A stretch of 64,000 bases of DNA from Trinickia dabaoshanensis (lineage in GTDB: Bacteria; Pseudomonadota; Gammaproteobacteria; Burkholderiales; Burkholderiaceae): the NCBI RefSeq assembly GCF_002879885.1, contig NZ_PNYA01000003.1, positions 286,474 to 350,473 of the forward strand, written 5' to 3'. Of the stretch, positions 26,357 through 36,725 are shown one piece after another. Position numbers and translations under genes: made by a program. Under the pieces are notes generated by a model, which saw only the letters and a list, made by a program, of their open reading frames with translations, did no database searches and was not told the origin of the DNA. The number at the start of each line of letters is the position of its first letter. Position 1 is the stretch's first letter.

Positions 26357-28324
26357 CTAGGACCGGTCCAACGTGCCTTGCCGCAAAGCGCGCTGCAATT
26401 GACGCGCGGGGTCCAGTGCCTCGGCGAGATCGCGTTCGAGCGGCCAAGGCTCGCCTTCGAGTTGAGAGGCGACGAGCTCGGCGCCGAGCGATGCCCAAAC
26501 CAGCCCGCGCGAGCCGAATGCGAAGCTGCCGTAAAGGCCTGAGGCGCGCGGCAGGTCGAGCGGCCAGGCGCCGCGCAGCGAGGCTGCTCGCGCTTCGCTC
26601 GCCGCTTCGTCGGCGAGCGGTCCGATCATCGGCAGGCGATCGCTCGTCACGCACCGAAAGGCCACGCGGCCCGTCAGCGCGCGCGGGTCGATCGCGCGCG
26701 CTTGCGCAAAGCCGGGCAGCAGCCTTGCCAGCCGCGCTAGGTTTTCGGTATGACTTTCGGTGCGTAGATCGCCGCCCGTGTCGTCGAGGTCGTAGCTGGC
26801 GCCGGTGAGCAAGCCATCGGCAAGGGGAATGGCATAGCCGTCGCCGATCAGCGGTACGCGTAGCGAAGGCGTCGCGCTCGGCGGCAGCCGCGTCAATTGG
26901 CCGCGCACGATGCGTGTTTGGCCGTGGCGCAGGCCGGCCGCGCGCGCCGCATCGTTCGCATTGGCGAAAATGACGACCGGCGCGGTCGCGATCGCCCGAT
27001 CGTGCGCGTCGAGGATCGTCCACGCATCGCCCCCGCCCGCGATGCGTGCCGCTTCGATACCCGTGCGCCATGTGATCGCTTCGCCCGCCTGCGCGCCGAG
27101 CGCCGCGCACAGCGCGGCCGGATCGAGCGCGCCGCCTTGTGGATAGAACCATCCGGCGCCCGCCACGCCGATGCCGGCGATCGCTTGCGCCTCGCTCGCC
27201 GATACCGGCTGCACGAGCGCGCGCGGGTGGCCGAGCGTGTCGATCGACTCGGTCAGCGCGCGCGCCTCGTTATCGTCTTCGGCGATTTCCAGCAGGCCTT
27301 CGCGCGTGCGCGCGAAACGGTGCCCGGCCTGCTCGAGCGCGCTCCATCGTTGCATCGCGTAAAGAAAGCCGGCGCGCGTGATTTTCGAGGCGACGCTGTC
27401 GTCGCGCGAGAGCAAGGGGTGAAACACGCCGGCCGGATTGCCCGACGCTTCGGCACCCGGCCGCGCGCGCCTGTCCACGATCGTCACGCGCCAGCCGCGC
27501 GCGGCCAGCCTTTCGGCCAGCGCGCAACCTGCCAAACCGGCGCCGACGACGATCGCATGCCGCTCGCTCGCGGCGAACGGGGCCGGCGGTTCATGGCGCC
27601 GCACGCGCCAGCGCGGCGTGAAGCGGCCGACGAGCATCGTGCGTTTGCCCGCGAATCCGTCCGCCTTCTCGCATTCGAATCCGGCGTCGGTCAAGGCGCG
27701 CCGGACGTGGCCCGCACAGGTGTAGGTCGCGAGCGTCGCGCCTTCGCCCGCGATTCGCGCCAATGCCTTGAAGATGGGCGGCGACCATAGATCGGGGTTC
27801 TTGGCCGGGGAAAAGCCGTCGAGATAGAACGCATCGGCGCGCAGCGACAGCTTGGGCAATAGGTCCAGGGCGTCGCCGAACGCGATCGTCAGCGTGACAC
27901 GGGCGTTTTCAAACTCCAAGCGGTGCAGTCCCGGCGTGAGAATCGGCCACGCGCGCGTCAACTGCGCGGCCAGCGGGGCGAGTGTTGCGTCCGCAACTAT
28001 CCGCGCATGGAGCGTCTCGAGGTCGGCGGCGCTGAACGGATGCTTCTCGACCGAGACGAATGCGAGCCGGTCGCAGCGCATCGGATCGTCCCGCCACGCC
28101 TTCCACGTGGCCAAAAAGTTGCCGCCGATACCGAAGCCCGTTTCCACGATGGTGAATAGACGCCGGCCGCGCCAGCGCCGCGGCAAGCCGTTGCCGCTCA
28201 GAAAGACGTGCTCGGCCTGGGCGAAAGCGCCCGCGGCGCTGTGATAGATGTCGTCGTAAGGGGGAGAAAACGGCGTGCCGTCGTCGCGAAAGGCCAAAAT
28301 GGCGGGAATCAGCTTGGAACTCAT
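26357..28324 (-). CDS. mnmC: bifunctional tRNA 5-methylaminomethyl-2-thiouridine biosynthesis protein MnmC
   Basis: The 655-residue protein has two domains. The N-terminal methyltransferase (about 1-245) contains FTIVETGFGIGGNFLATWKAW and DAFYLDGFSPAKNPDLW, the MnmD motifs. The C-terminal FAD oxidase starts with AIVVGAGLAGCALAERLAARGW near 265 and ends with LYGSFAFGSRGLVWASLGAELVASQL. It converts cmnm5s2U, made by MnmEG, to mnm5s2U in tRNA. Length is as in E. coli (668 aa). Having mnmG at one end of the region and mnmC beside the candidate origin puts two steps of one pathway near each other, though not in an operon. Confidence 0.96.
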   Translation of the reverse strand: MSSKLIPAILAFRDDGTPFSPPYDDIYHSAAGAFAQAEHVFLSGNGLPRRWRGRRLFTIVETGFGIGGNFLATWKAWRDDPMRCDRLAFVSVEKHPFSAADLETLHARIVADATLAPLAAQLTRAWPILTPGLHRLEFENARVTLTIAFGDALDLLPKLSLRADAFYLDGFSPAKNPDLWSPPIFKALARIAGEGATLATYTCAGHVRRALTDAGFECEKADGFAGKRTMLVGRFTPRWRVRRHEPPAPFAASERHAIVVGAGLAGCALAERLAARGWRVTIVDRRARPGAEASGNPAGVFHPLLSRDDSVASKITRAGFLYAMQRWSALEQAGHRFARTREGLLEIAEDDNEARALTESIDTLGHPRALVQPVSASEAQAIAGIGVAGAGWFYPQGGALDPAALCAALGAQAGEAITWRTGIEAARIAGGGDAWTILDAHDRAIATAPVVIFANANDAARAAGLRHGQTRIVRGQLTRLPPSATPSLRVPLIGDGYAIPLADGLLTGASYDLDDTGGDLRTESHTENLARLARLLPGFAQARAIDPRALTGRVAFRCVTSDRLPMIGPLADEAASEARAASLRGAWPLDLPRASGLYGSFAFGSRGLVWASLGAELVASQLEGEPWPLERDLAEALDPARQLQRALRQGTLDRS

Positions 28325-28748
28325 CGTCGAAGCGAAAACTATGGGCGGTGACCGAGCCGGGCTAAGGGGCTACCCTAACCCGCTCGCGCGTTCGGAGCGC
28401 CAATTCGCCGCAAACCTATGCTGGGCGGGGCTTTGCGAGCGTTGGCAAAATCCAACGACATATGGGCGTAACGTCGCGAAGCCCTTGGCAGCAAGGGTTC
28501 GCGGGTATGACAATGCTCAAACCCAGCGCCGACAAGGCTCTTCCGCGCTAAATTCTTTGGGAGCCTTGCCGTTATTGGGTTTGCGCTGAGCTATCATAGC
28601 AAGCGCCGCAAGGCCGTAGGCCCAGGGGTTCAGCGCGACCGAGCGGCGCACGCTTCGCCACAGCTACTCGACGGCACAGCTTGCGTACGTATAATTCGGC
28701 GCGTTTTGCGCTGTCCGTGTCACTTCAATCTGATAAAGAGGAACGTTA
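28325..28748. other. 424-bp divergent intergenic region (mnmC/hupB)
   Basis: The right end carries the hupB promoter: a perfect TATAAT (28690-28695) lies 54 nt before the start codon, without a good -35 box 16-18 nt upstream. A ribosome site AAGAGGA lies before the ATG at 28749. The central part has imperfect GC-rich inverted repeats. No other gene could be supported. Confidence 0.55.
28690..28695 (+). promoter_or_regulatory. -10 element of the hupB promoter
   Basis: The hexamer TATAAT is a perfect -10 box 54 nt upstream of the HU start codon. No consensus -35 is visible at the correct distance, so activator help or an extended -10 may be needed. Confidence 0.6.
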
Positions 28749-29027
28749 ATGAACAAACAGGAACTGATCGACGCCGTCGCAGGTCAGACGGGCGCCAGCA
28801 AGGCTCAAACCGGCGAAACGCTCGACACGCTGCTCGAAGTGATCAAGAAGGCAGTGTCCAAGGGCGACGCGGTACAGCTCATCGGCTTCGGCAGCTTCGG
28901 CTCCGGCAAGCGCGCAGCGCGCACGGGCCGCAACCCCAAGACGGGCGAGACCATCAAGATCCCGGCAGCCAAGACCGTGAAGTTCACGGCAGGCAAGGCA
29001 TTCAAGGATGCCGTCAACAAGCGCTAA
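28749..29027 (+). CDS. hupB: DNA-binding protein HU (beta type)
   Basis: This 92-residue histone-like protein begins [20 protein letters not shown] and contains the DNA-binding beta-arm [31 protein letters not shown], the HU signature. It compacts DNA and assists DnaA opening of origins. It is monocistronic, with its own promoter and terminator. Its place 2.5 kb from the candidate origin is notable but may be incidental. Confidence 0.97.
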   Translation: MNKQELIDAVAGQTGASKAQTGETLDTLLEVIKKAVSKGDAVQLIGFGSFGSGKRAARTGRNPKTGETIKIPAAKTVKFTAGKAFKDAVNKR

Positions 29028-29067
29028 GCCGTGGGCCCGAAGCGGCCCCGCTTGACGTTTTGTAGAC

Positions 29068-29092
29068 ACCCGCCCAGGGCGGGTTTTTTTTC
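29068..29092 (+). terminator. intrinsic terminator of hupB
   Basis: CCCGCC (29069-29074) pairs with GGCGGG (29078-29083) across a CAG loop, followed by eight Ts. It lies 40 nt after the hupB stop codon. Confidence 0.92.
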
Positions 29093-29154
29093 GTCCTCGC
29101 CATGAAGGCGCGGACGCGTCCGGGGCGCCACGCCCCGGATACCGTACCTCGTGC

Positions 29155-30483
29155 TCAGTGCACGATCTGTCCTTCGTCGTCGCCTTCGTGATCGTCGGCA
29201 TCCATATCCCATTCCGGAAATGGATCGGACAGGCCCGCCCAGCCCTGCGGGCCGAGCGCATATTCGTCGTCGGTCAAAAGACAGGCGTCGAATTTGGCGC
29301 GCCAACTTTCGGCATCGAGCCCGATGCCGATCAGCACGAGCTCCTGGCGGCGATCGCCGATCGTCGCATCGTCCGCGGCGCCGTACCAGTCGGCCGCGAT
29401 TTCCGCGGCGAGTTCGTCGTCCTCGGGCCATTCGTCGCGCGGCTGCGCGGCCCACCACATGCCGGCGGGACCATGACGGCACACGCCGCCCGCCTGAGAG
29501 AGCGAACCCGCAACGTCGTTGCGCGTGGCAAGCCAGAAAAAGCCCTTGCTGCGCAGCACGCCCTGCCATTGCTCGTGCAGCAGCGCCCACAGCCGCTGCG
29601 GATGGAAGGGCCGCCGCGCCCGATAGACGAAGCTGCCGATACCGTACTGATCCGCTTCGCTGACGTGCGAATGCGCGGCGTGATCATGCTGGTGTTCGTG
29701 ATCGTGATCGTGATCGTGATCATGTTCGTGTCCGTGCTCATGATCGTGCTCGAGCGAGGCGAGCCAGCCCGGTGCGCTCGCCGCCGCCTCGAAGTCGAAG
29801 CGCTTCGTATCGATGACTTCGGCGAGCGACACTTCGCCGAAGCGGCTCACGACTTGGATCGCGCGCGGATTGAGACGGGCCAAGATGCGCTCGAGCTTCA
29901 CGAGCGCTTGCTCGTCGACGAGATCGGCCTTGTTCACGACGAGCACGTCGCAAAATTCGATCTGCTCGATCAGCAGCTCGACGATCGTTCGATCGTCTTC
30001 GTCGCTAGCGGCAAGGCCGCGTTCGGCCAGTGCGTCGGCCGAGGCGTAGTCGCGCAAGAAATTGAATGCGTCCACGACGGTCACCATCGTGTCGAGCCGA
30101 GCGACATCGGCCAGCGTACGGCCCTCATCGTCGGTGAACGCGAAAGTTTCCGCGATCGGCATCGGTTCGGCGATGCCGGTCGATTCGATCAAGATGGCAT
30201 CGAAGCGGCCTTCGCTCGCGAGCTTACGCACCTCGGCCAGCAGGTCGTCTCGCAACGTGCAGCAAATGCAGCCGTTCGACAGTTCGACGAGGCGCTCTTC
30301 GACGCGCGAAAGCGAAGCCGCGTCTTTCACGAGCGAGGCATCGATGTTCACTTGCGCGAGATCGTTGACGATGACGGCGACGCGCAGGCCGGCACGGTTG
30401 GCGAGAATGTGATTGAGCAGCGTGGTCTTGCCCGCTCCGAGAAAGCCGGAGAGCACGGTGACGGGCACAGGCGGATGGTTCAT
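29155..30483 (-). CDS. COG0523 (CobW/ZigA-type) GTPase metallochaperone with His-rich loop
   Basis: This 442-residue GTPase has Walker [10 protein letters not shown] (13-21), the metal-binding GCICC motif (71-75), the ESTGIAEP switch and NKADL base-recognition motif. Residues 246-273 form a His-rich stretch with 14 histidines alternating with Asp/Glu. A CobW C-terminal domain follows. COG0523 proteins deliver metals, often zinc under starvation, or support cobalamin synthesis; the His loop favours zinc. The start is uncertain: ATGs at 30483 and 30495 both fit and neither has a clear ribosome site. No Zur box was recognised upstream. It stands alone and converges with hupB. Confidence 0.92.
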   Translation of the reverse strand: MNHPPVPVTVLSGFLGAGKTTLLNHILANRAGLRVAVIVNDLAQVNIDASLVKDAASLSRVEERLVELSNGCICCTLRDDLLAEVRKLASEGRFDAILIESTGIAEPMPIAETFAFTDDEGRTLADVARLDTMVTVVDAFNFLRDYASADALAERGLAASDEDDRTIVELLIEQIEFCDVLVVNKADLVDEQALVKLERILARLNPRAIQVVSRFGEVSLAEVIDTKRFDFEAAASAPGWLASLEHDHEHGHEHDHDHDHDHEHQHDHAAHSHVSEADQYGIGSFVYRARRPFHPQRLWALLHEQWQGVLRSKGFFWLATRNDVAGSLSQAGGVCRHGPAGMWWAAQPRDEWPEDDELAAEIAADWYGAADDATIGDRRQELVLIGIGLDAESWRAKFDACLLTDDEYALGPQGWAGLSDPFPEWDMDADDHEGDDEGQIVH

Positions 30484-30619
30484 TGCAGTCGACATCGGGT
30501 GGGGCGATGGCGCGAAGCGCCGCCGCATGAAGGGCGTAGCGAGCATTGTGCACCAAACGCCGGCGCCCCACCCCGGGCGCGGTGTCGCGATCGGGGATCG
30601 CGCGTGTGATTTCGGCCGG

Positions 30620-31063
30620 TCAGCGCTGCGCTTGCAGCAGCTTCCACTGCGAAAGGATGTCGATGATTTGGTGGGCGTAGCGATCGCGCAGCGACGGCGT
30701 TTCGGAGTGGTACGCTCCGACGGCCGCCCAACTGTTGCCGTATTTATTCATTTTTTGCCGCAAGTGCCAAGCCGCGATGTAGACGCTCTTGCAAGGCTCC
30801 ATCAGCGTACCGGACGAAATCCCGTACTGGGCGAGCGTCGGAAGATGGATCGAATTGATCTGCATGAGCCCGTAATCGGTCGAGCCGTTCGCGTTCTTGT
30901 GCAAGGCATCCGGATGGTTGTGCGACTCTTGCCAGGCGATCGCGCGCAGGATCAGCGGGTTCACCTTTTGGTAACGTGCCGCTTCGTCGAAGCAGTCCGC
31001 GCGTGCGTTTGCCGACGCAAGCGACGTCATCCAGACCGCTAAGATCAGAACTGTCCGTTTCAT
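30620..31063 (-). CDS. exported lytic transglycosylase (SLT domain, IagB-like)
   Basis: This 147-residue protein starts with a signal peptide ([22 protein letters not shown]) and continues as a small lysozyme-like domain. Catalytic Glu46 lies in AIAWQESHN, followed by [15 protein letters not shown] and AVGAYHS, the SLT motifs of the IagB/PilT-like group. The ATG at 31063 has AAGG upstream; an earlier ATG at 31090 would precede the signal. Such enzymes locally open peptidoglycan for secretion machines. It is divergent from the type II secretion gene gspD, so it may help insert the secretin. Confidence 0.92.
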   Translation of the reverse strand: MKRTVLILAVWMTSLASANARADCFDEAARYQKVNPLILRAIAWQESHNHPDALHKNANGSTDYGLMQINSIHLPTLAQYGISSGTLMEPCKSVYIAAWHLRQKMNKYGNSWAAVGAYHSETPSLRDRYAHQIIDILSQWKLLQAQR

Positions 31064-31507
31064 GGTTCGAGTGCCTTCGACAGATGACATTTTTATTCGC
31101 GGCGCGCGCCTGGCCCCGGCTAGGGCGAGAATAACGCGCGCAGGCTGGGGAAAACCCGAGCTTGCCGTTCGATTCAGTCGAAATATTCGCCCGTATGATA
31201 CCGGGTGCCGATCGACTGACGCAGTACGTCGTCCGACATAGCCGAGCCATTGGCGGATAGCGTGGACTGGCAACGGTGCTTAGTGTCGGGCAGCCGAGCT
31301 GCCGCCGCGATGACAATCGAGAAATTTCTGAGCTAAAAGCGAAGCCATGCTCGGGACTTCGTGATTAATCGGACACAAAAAACTGCTAATGTTCGTTTTC
31401 TTGAGAGGCGGGGCGAACATCCGACACTTTTACACCGGCGAGGGCCGCACGGTGTTCGCGAGGCGTTCCCGCCCAGGGCAAGCACTTTCGCATTGAACTT
31501 ATCTTCC
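31064..31507. other. 444-bp divergent region (transglycosylase/gspD)
   Basis: This holds the promoters of the leftward transglycosylase and the rightward gsp operon. The gspD frame stays open upstream to 31361, but that part has no signal peptide or family similarity. No strong -35/-10 pair or operator could be identified. Confidence 0.45.
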
Positions 31508-33907
31508 ATGACAAGAAATCGTATGGCACTGCGTCGCATCGCTACCGCGCTCCTGATGGCCGGGCTCATGACCGCACAAGTCGCGCACGCGGAAGTGACT
31601 TTGAACTTCGTGAACGCGGACATCGACCAGGTAGCCAAGGCGATCGGCGCCGCGACGAACAAGACGATCATCGTCGATCCGCGTGTGAAGGGGCAGTTGA
31701 ACCTGGTCTCGGAAAACCCCGTTCCCGAAGAGCAAGCGCTGAAGACGCTCGAGGCGGCGCTGCGCATGCAAGGTTTCGCGATCGTGCAGGACCACGGCGT
31801 GCTGAAAGTCTTGCCCGAAGCCGACGCGAAGCTGCAAGGCGCGCCCACTTACGTGGGCAACGCGCCGCAGGCGCGCGGCGATCAGATCATCACGCAGGTG
31901 TTCGAGCTGCATAACGAATCGGCCAACAACCTGTTGCCCGTGCTGCGTCCGCTCATCTCGCCGAACAACACGATCGCGGCCTATCCGGCCAACAACACGC
32001 TCGTCGTGACCGATTACGCCGATAACGTCAGGCGAATCGCGGCCATCATTGCGGGCGTCGATAACGCGGCCGGACAGCAGATCGTCGTCGTGCCGCTCAA
32101 AAACGCCAATGCCCTCGATCTCGAGCCGCAGTTGGCGAAGCTGCTCGATCCGGGTTCGATCGGCAGCACCGATGCGACGCTGAAGGTGTCCGTGATGGCC
32201 GATGCGCGCACGAATTCGTTGATGCTGCGCGCGTCGAACAAAGCGCGGCTCGAGGCCGCCAAGCGGCTCGTGGCTCAGCTCGACGCGCCCGGTTCGCAGC
32301 CCGGCAACATGCACGTGGTGCATATCAACAATGCGAATGCGGTGTCTCTCGCGAAGACGCTGCACGGCATGCTCGGCAAGGGCACCTCCGGCAACAGCGC
32401 CGAATCGAGCAACGCGAGCTCGTTCAGTCAAGGCAATTCGAGCGGCAGTTCGACCTCGACGGGTACGAGCGGCACCCCGCCGCTGCCGTCCTCGTACGGC
32501 AGCGGCAGCTCGCTAGGCGGCAGCTCTTTGTCGGGCTCGACGGGCGGCGCAATGGGCGGCGCGGGCGGCAGCAACAGCGGCGGGTTTCTAAGCGACAAGC
32601 AAGGCGAAAATAGCGACGAAAACCAGCCCGGCGGCATGATCCAGGCCGATGCGGCGACGAACTCGCTCATCATCACGGCGTCTGATCCCGTCTACCGCAA
32701 CCTACGCGCCGTGATCGATCAGCTCGACAAGCGTCGCGCACAGGTCTATATCGAAGCGCTGGTCGTCGAGTTGAATTCGACACGGGCCGGCAATCTCGGT
32801 ATCCAGTGGCAGGTGGCGAGCGGTAACTTGCTCGCCGGTACCAACCTCGCGAGCACGGCCGGCAACGTGGCCGGCTCCAACATCCTCGCCGTGACCGCGG
32901 GGCTCGCGGCGCCTGTCGCCGCCGGCGGGGGAGTGGCGTCGCTGCCGACCACGCTCGGTCAGGGCCTGAACATCGGTTGGCTGCACAACATGTTCGGTGT
33001 CGAAGGGCTGGGCGGCCTGCTCCAATATTTCGCCGGCGTTAGCGACGCCAACGTGTTGTCCACGCCGAATTTGATCACGCTCGACAACCAGGAAGCGAAG
33101 ATCGTCGTCGGCCAAAACGTGCCGATCCCGACGGGTTCCTATCAGAGCTTGACGACCGGTAATGCCGGCACCGCGTTTAACACCTACGATCGCCGCGACG
33201 TCGGTCTGACGCTGCACGTGAAGCCGCAAATCACGGCCGGCGGTGTTCTGAAGCTGCAACTCTATACGGAAGACTCCTCGGTGGTCGGCAGCATTTCCGC
33301 GAACACGGCAGCCAATTCGCCCGGGCCGACGTTCAATGTACGCTCGATTCAATCGACGGTGCTCGCCGATAACGGCGAGATCATCGTGCTCGGCGGGTTG
33401 ATGCAGGACAACTACCAAGTGTCGAACAGCAAGGTGCCGCTGCTGGGCGATATCCCTTGGATCGGCCAGCTTTTCCGTTCGGAAACGAAGCAGCGCACGA
33501 AGACGAATTTGATGGTCTTTCTGCGTCCGGTCATCATCAGCGACAGCGATACCGCGCAGCAGATCACCGATAACCGCTACAACTACGTCCAGGGCTTGAC
33601 CGACGGCTATCGCTCGGACAACCACGTGATGCGCGACAAGGACTTCCCGGTGGTGCCGCCGCTGCCCGCCGGTCCGAGCCAAGGCGCCTCTCCGGCGGCG
33701 AACCTGTTCGACCTGCGGCAGATGACGAATCCCGCGGCACCGCGGCCGCAGCAACCGGCACCCGGCCAGAGCCCGGCCGCGCAGCCGCAGGCGGTGCCGG
33801 CGCAACCGCAGCCGCAGCCCGTGCCCGTCCAGCCGCAACCGCAAGCGGTGCCGCTGCAACCGCAGCCGCAACAGCCGCAGACGACCACGCCGGGAGCGGC
33901 CCAGTGA
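31508..33907 (+). CDS. gspD: type II secretion outer-membrane secretin GspD
   Basis: The 799-residue protein starts MTRNRMALRRIATALLMAGLMTAQVAHA/EVTLNF, a signal peptide; an alternative ATG at 31523 also fits. N0-N3 domains (about 30-400) are interrupted by a Ser/Gly-rich loop (about 295-370), then the secretin barrel with DVGLTLHVKPQI, VLADNGEIIVLGGLMQDN and VPLLGDIPWIGQLFR. The C-terminus ends in a Pro/Gln-rich repeat of PQ and VP units (about 745-799), likely a disordered tail. GspD forms the outer-membrane channel. It overlaps gspE by GTGA and leads the operon. Confidence 0.97.
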   Translation: MTRNRMALRRIATALLMAGLMTAQVAHAEVTLNFVNADIDQVAKAIGAATNKTIIVDPRVKGQLNLVSENPVPEEQALKTLEAALRMQGFAIVQDHGVLKVLPEADAKLQGAPTYVGNAPQARGDQIITQVFELHNESANNLLPVLRPLISPNNTIAAYPANNTLVVTDYADNVRRIAAIIAGVDNAAGQQIVVVPLKNANALDLEPQLAKLLDPGSIGSTDATLKVSVMADARTNSLMLRASNKARLEAAKRLVAQLDAPGSQPGNMHVVHINNANAVSLAKTLHGMLGKGTSGNSAESSNASSFSQGNSSGSSTSTGTSGTPPLPSSYGSGSSLGGSSLSGSTGGAMGGAGGSNSGGFLSDKQGENSDENQPGGMIQADAATNSLIITASDPVYRNLRAVIDQLDKRRAQVYIEALVVELNSTRAGNLGIQWQVASGNLLAGTNLASTAGNVAGSNILAVTAGLAAPVAAGGGVASLPTTLGQGLNIGWLHNMFGVEGLGGLLQYFAGVSDANVLSTPNLITLDNQEAKIVVGQNVPIPTGSYQSLTTGNAGTAFNTYDRRDVGLTLHVKPQITAGGVLKLQLYTEDSSVVGSISANTAANSPGPTFNVRSIQSTVLADNGEIIVLGGLMQDNYQVSNSKVPLLGDIPWIGQLFRSETKQRTKTNLMVFLRPVIISDSDTAQQITDNRYNYVQGLTDGYRSDNHVMRDKDFPVVPPLPAGPSQGASPAANLFDLRQMTNPAAPRPQQPAPGQSPAAQPQAVPAQPQPQPVPVQPQPQAVPLQPQPQQPQTTTPGAAQ

Positions 33908-35400
33908 GCGACGTCCTCGCTTCTTCCAACGAAGGTACGCCGGGCGAGCGCCAGCCGCCCTCGCCGCTCGCTGCGCGGCTCGTGCCCTATGTCTTCGCGC
34001 GCAATGGGCAGATCCTCGTCGCCCATCAGCGTGCCGAAGGCATCGAAGTCTGGATCAGCGATCGCACGAGCCAGGCCGCGCTGGCCGAGGTCGCGCGCAA
34101 TTTCGGCGCGCTCACGGCCGTGCGTCTTCCGGCCGACGAACTGGCGCAAGCGATCAATCAAGCCTACGAACGCAACGACGGTAGCGCGGCTCAGGTCGTC
34201 GGCGAGGTCGAGGGCGAAGTCGATCTCTCGCGCCTCATGCAGGACATCCCCGAAGTCGAGGATCTGCTCGAATCGGAGGACGACGCGCCGATCATCCGCA
34301 TGATCAACGCGCTGCTCACGCAAGCGGCGCGCGAGCATGCGTCGGATATCCATATCGAACCGTTCGAGAATGCGTCGGTCGTGCGTTTTCGCGTGGACGG
34401 CACGCTGCGCGACGTCGTGCGGCCCAAGAAAGCGCTACACGGTGCGTTGATCTCGCGGATCAAGATCATGGCGCAACTCGATATCGCCGAGAAGCGCTTG
34501 CCGCAAGACGGCCGTATCACGTTGCGTGTGGGCGGGCGCGCGGTGGACGTGCGGGTCTCGACGCTGCCGACCGGGCACGGTGAGCGCGCCGTGTTGCGTC
34601 TGCTCGAAAAAGACGCGCAGCATTTGAATCTCGAAGCGCTGGGGATGGGTCCCGATACGCTCGGGAAATTCGACAAATTGATTTCACGTCCGCACGGTAT
34701 CGTGCTCGTGACGGGGCCGACGGGCTCCGGTAAAACCACCACGCTCTACGCGTCGCTCTCGCGCTTGGAAACGGCCACGACGAACATCATGACCGTGGAA
34801 GACCCGATCGAATACGACCTGCCCGGCATCGGCCAGACGCAGGTCAACGAGCGGATCGGGATGACGTTCGCGCGCGCGCTGCGCTCGATCCTGCGCCAGG
34901 ACCCGGACATCATCATGATCGGCGAAATCCGCGACCTGGAAACGGCTCAGATCGCGGTGCAGGCTTCGTTGACGGGCCACTTGGTGCTCGCGACGCTGCA
35001 TACGAACGATGCGGCTTCGGCTGTCACGCGGCTGACCGACATGGGCGTCGAGCCGTATCTGCTCGCCTCTTCGCTGCTCGGCGTGCTGGCCCAGCGGCTC
35101 GTGCGGCGCTTGTGTCCCGTCTGCAAGGAAGAGCGCGTCGAGGAAGGCCGCGCGCAGTGGCACCCGGTGGGGTGCGACAAATGCGCGAGGTCGGGCTATT
35201 CGGGGCGGCGCGGGGTCTATGAATTGCTGACCATCGACGATGCCATTCGAACGATGATCCACCACAACGCGGCCGATGCCGAGATTCTCGCGGCGGGGCG
35301 CGCGCAAGGCATGCGCACGCTGCGCGAGGATGCCGAACGCTGGCTCTCCTCGGGTCTCACCTCGCTCGAAGAGGTGATTCGCGTAACGGGCGGAGTGTAA
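33904..35400 (+). CDS. gspE: type II secretion ATPase GspE
   Basis: The 498-residue cytoplasmic ATPase starts with GTG overlapping the gspD stop (GTGA). Walker A is GPTGSGKTTT (271-280); Asp box IMTVEDPIEYDLPG, Walker B RQDPDIIMIGEIRD and His box GHLVLATLHTNDA follow. A tetracysteine zinc motif (CPVC...CDKC, about 400-420) confirms GspE over PilB-like paralogues. It powers pseudopilus assembly with GspF and GspL. Confidence 0.97.
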   Translation: MSDVLASSNEGTPGERQPPSPLAARLVPYVFARNGQILVAHQRAEGIEVWISDRTSQAALAEVARNFGALTAVRLPADELAQAINQAYERNDGSAAQVVGEVEGEVDLSRLMQDIPEVEDLLESEDDAPIIRMINALLTQAAREHASDIHIEPFENASVVRFRVDGTLRDVVRPKKALHGALISRIKIMAQLDIAEKRLPQDGRITLRVGGRAVDVRVSTLPTGHGERAVLRLLEKDAQHLNLEALGMGPDTLGKFDKLISRPHGIVLVTGPTGSGKTTTLYASLSRLETATTNIMTVEDPIEYDLPGIGQTQVNERIGMTFARALRSILRQDPDIIMIGEIRDLETAQIAVQASLTGHLVLATLHTNDAASAVTRLTDMGVEPYLLASSLLGVLAQRLVRRLCPVCKEERVEEGRAQWHPVGCDKCARSGYSGRRGVYELLTIDDAIRTMIHHNAADAEILAAGRAQGMRTLREDAERWLSSGLTSLEEVIRVTGGV

Positions 35401-35403
35401 GCC

Positions 35404-36621
35404 ATGCCGGCTTTTCGCTTTGAGGCGATCGATGCGGCCGGGCATCCGCAAAAGGGCGTGCTCGATGCCGACAGCGCGCGCTCCGCTCGCGCGCAATTGC
35501 GCACGCAAGGGCTCACGCCGCTCGTCGTGGAGCCGGCCGGCAGCGCCGCGCGTGGCGAACGAACGAAGCGTCTGTCGATCGGGCGCAAGTTGTCGGCGCG
35601 CGAGCAAGCGATTCTCACGCGCCAGCTCGCCAGCTTACTGACGGCGGGGCTGCCGCTGGACGAAGCGCTGGCCGTGCTGACCGACCAGGCCGAGCGCGAC
35701 TACATTCGCGAACTCGTCGCGGCGATCCGCGCCGAGGTGTTGGGCGGCCATTCGTTCGCGAATGCGTTGGGACAGCACCCGCGCGATTTCCCCGATATTT
35801 ATCGCGCGCTCGTGGCGGCGGGCGAACATACGGGCAAGCTGGGTCTCGTGCTCTCTCGTTTGGCCGACTACATCGAACAGCGCAACGCGCTCACGCAAAA
35901 GATCGTGCTGGCGTTCACCTACCCGGCCATCGTCACGCTGATCGCGTTCGGCATCGTCACGTTCCTGCTCAGTTACGTCGTGCCGCAGGTGGTCAACGTG
36001 TTCGCCAGCACGAAGCAGCATTTGCCGGTGTTGACCGTCATGATGATGGCCCTCTCCGGCTTCGTGCGTCATTGGTGGTGGGCGGTGTTGATCGCGGTGG
36101 CGGTACTCGTCTACGCCGTGCGAGGGATTTTGTCGCAGAAGGGTCCGCGTCTTTCGTTCGATCGCTGGGTGCTCACGGCGCCGCTCGTGGGCAAACTCGT
36201 GCGCGGCTACAACACCGTGCGCTTCGCGAGCACGCTCGCGATTCTGACCGCGGCGGGCGTGCCGATTTTGCGCGCGTTGCAGGCGGCCGGAGAGACGCTG
36301 AACAACCGGGCGATGCGCGGCAACGTGGACGATGCGATCGTGCGCGTACGCGAGGGGACGTCGCTCTCTCGCGCGCTCGGCAATACGAAAACCTTTCCGC
36401 CGGTGCTCGTGCACTTGATTCGTTCGGGGGAAGCGACGGGCGACGTCACGACGATGCTCGACCGTGCTTCGGAAGGCGAAGCAAGCGAGCTCGAGCGCCG
36501 CACGATGTTTCTGACGAGCTTGCTCGAACCGTTGCTGATTCTGGCGATGGGTGGGGTGGTGCTGGTGATCGTGCTCGCAGTGATGCTGCCGATCATCGAT
36601 TTGAACAATATGGTGCAGTAG
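35404..36621 (+). CDS. gspF: type II secretion inner-membrane platform protein GspF
   Basis: This 405-residue protein begins MPAFRFEAIDAAGHPQKGVLDADSARSARAQLRTQGLTPL, the standard GspF start. Two cytoplasmic GspF domains flank three membrane segments (about 170-195, 220-240 and 370-395). It lies 3 nt after gspE and forms the platform rotated by the ATPase. Confidence 0.97.
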   Translation: MPAFRFEAIDAAGHPQKGVLDADSARSARAQLRTQGLTPLVVEPAGSAARGERTKRLSIGRKLSAREQAILTRQLASLLTAGLPLDEALAVLTDQAERDYIRELVAAIRAEVLGGHSFANALGQHPRDFPDIYRALVAAGEHTGKLGLVLSRLADYIEQRNALTQKIVLAFTYPAIVTLIAFGIVTFLLSYVVPQVVNVFASTKQHLPVLTVMMMALSGFVRHWWWAVLIAVAVLVYAVRGILSQKGPRLSFDRWVLTAPLVGKLVRGYNTVRFASTLAILTAAGVPILRALQAAGETLNNRAMRGNVDDAIVRVREGTSLSRALGNTKTFPPVLVHLIRSGEATGDVTTMLDRASEGEASELERRTMFLTSLLEPLLILAMGGVVLVIVLAVMLPIIDLNNMVQ

Positions 36622-36725
36622 CGCGCGGTGCAGTAGCGGGCGGCGGTAACGGGTAGCAGTAACGGCTGCTGCAGTGGCTGCCGCAACGGCGCATATCGCG
36701 CCGCGCGGTTGCCGGCGAATGCGGT
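36622..36725. repeat. imperfect short repeats between gspF and gspC
   Basis: The 104-bp convergent gap is built of imperfect GCAGTAGCGG, GGTAACGG and GCAGTAACGG units and a CTGCTGCAG palindrome. It may act as a bidirectional termination region, but no T-run hairpin is visible. Confidence 0.4.
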
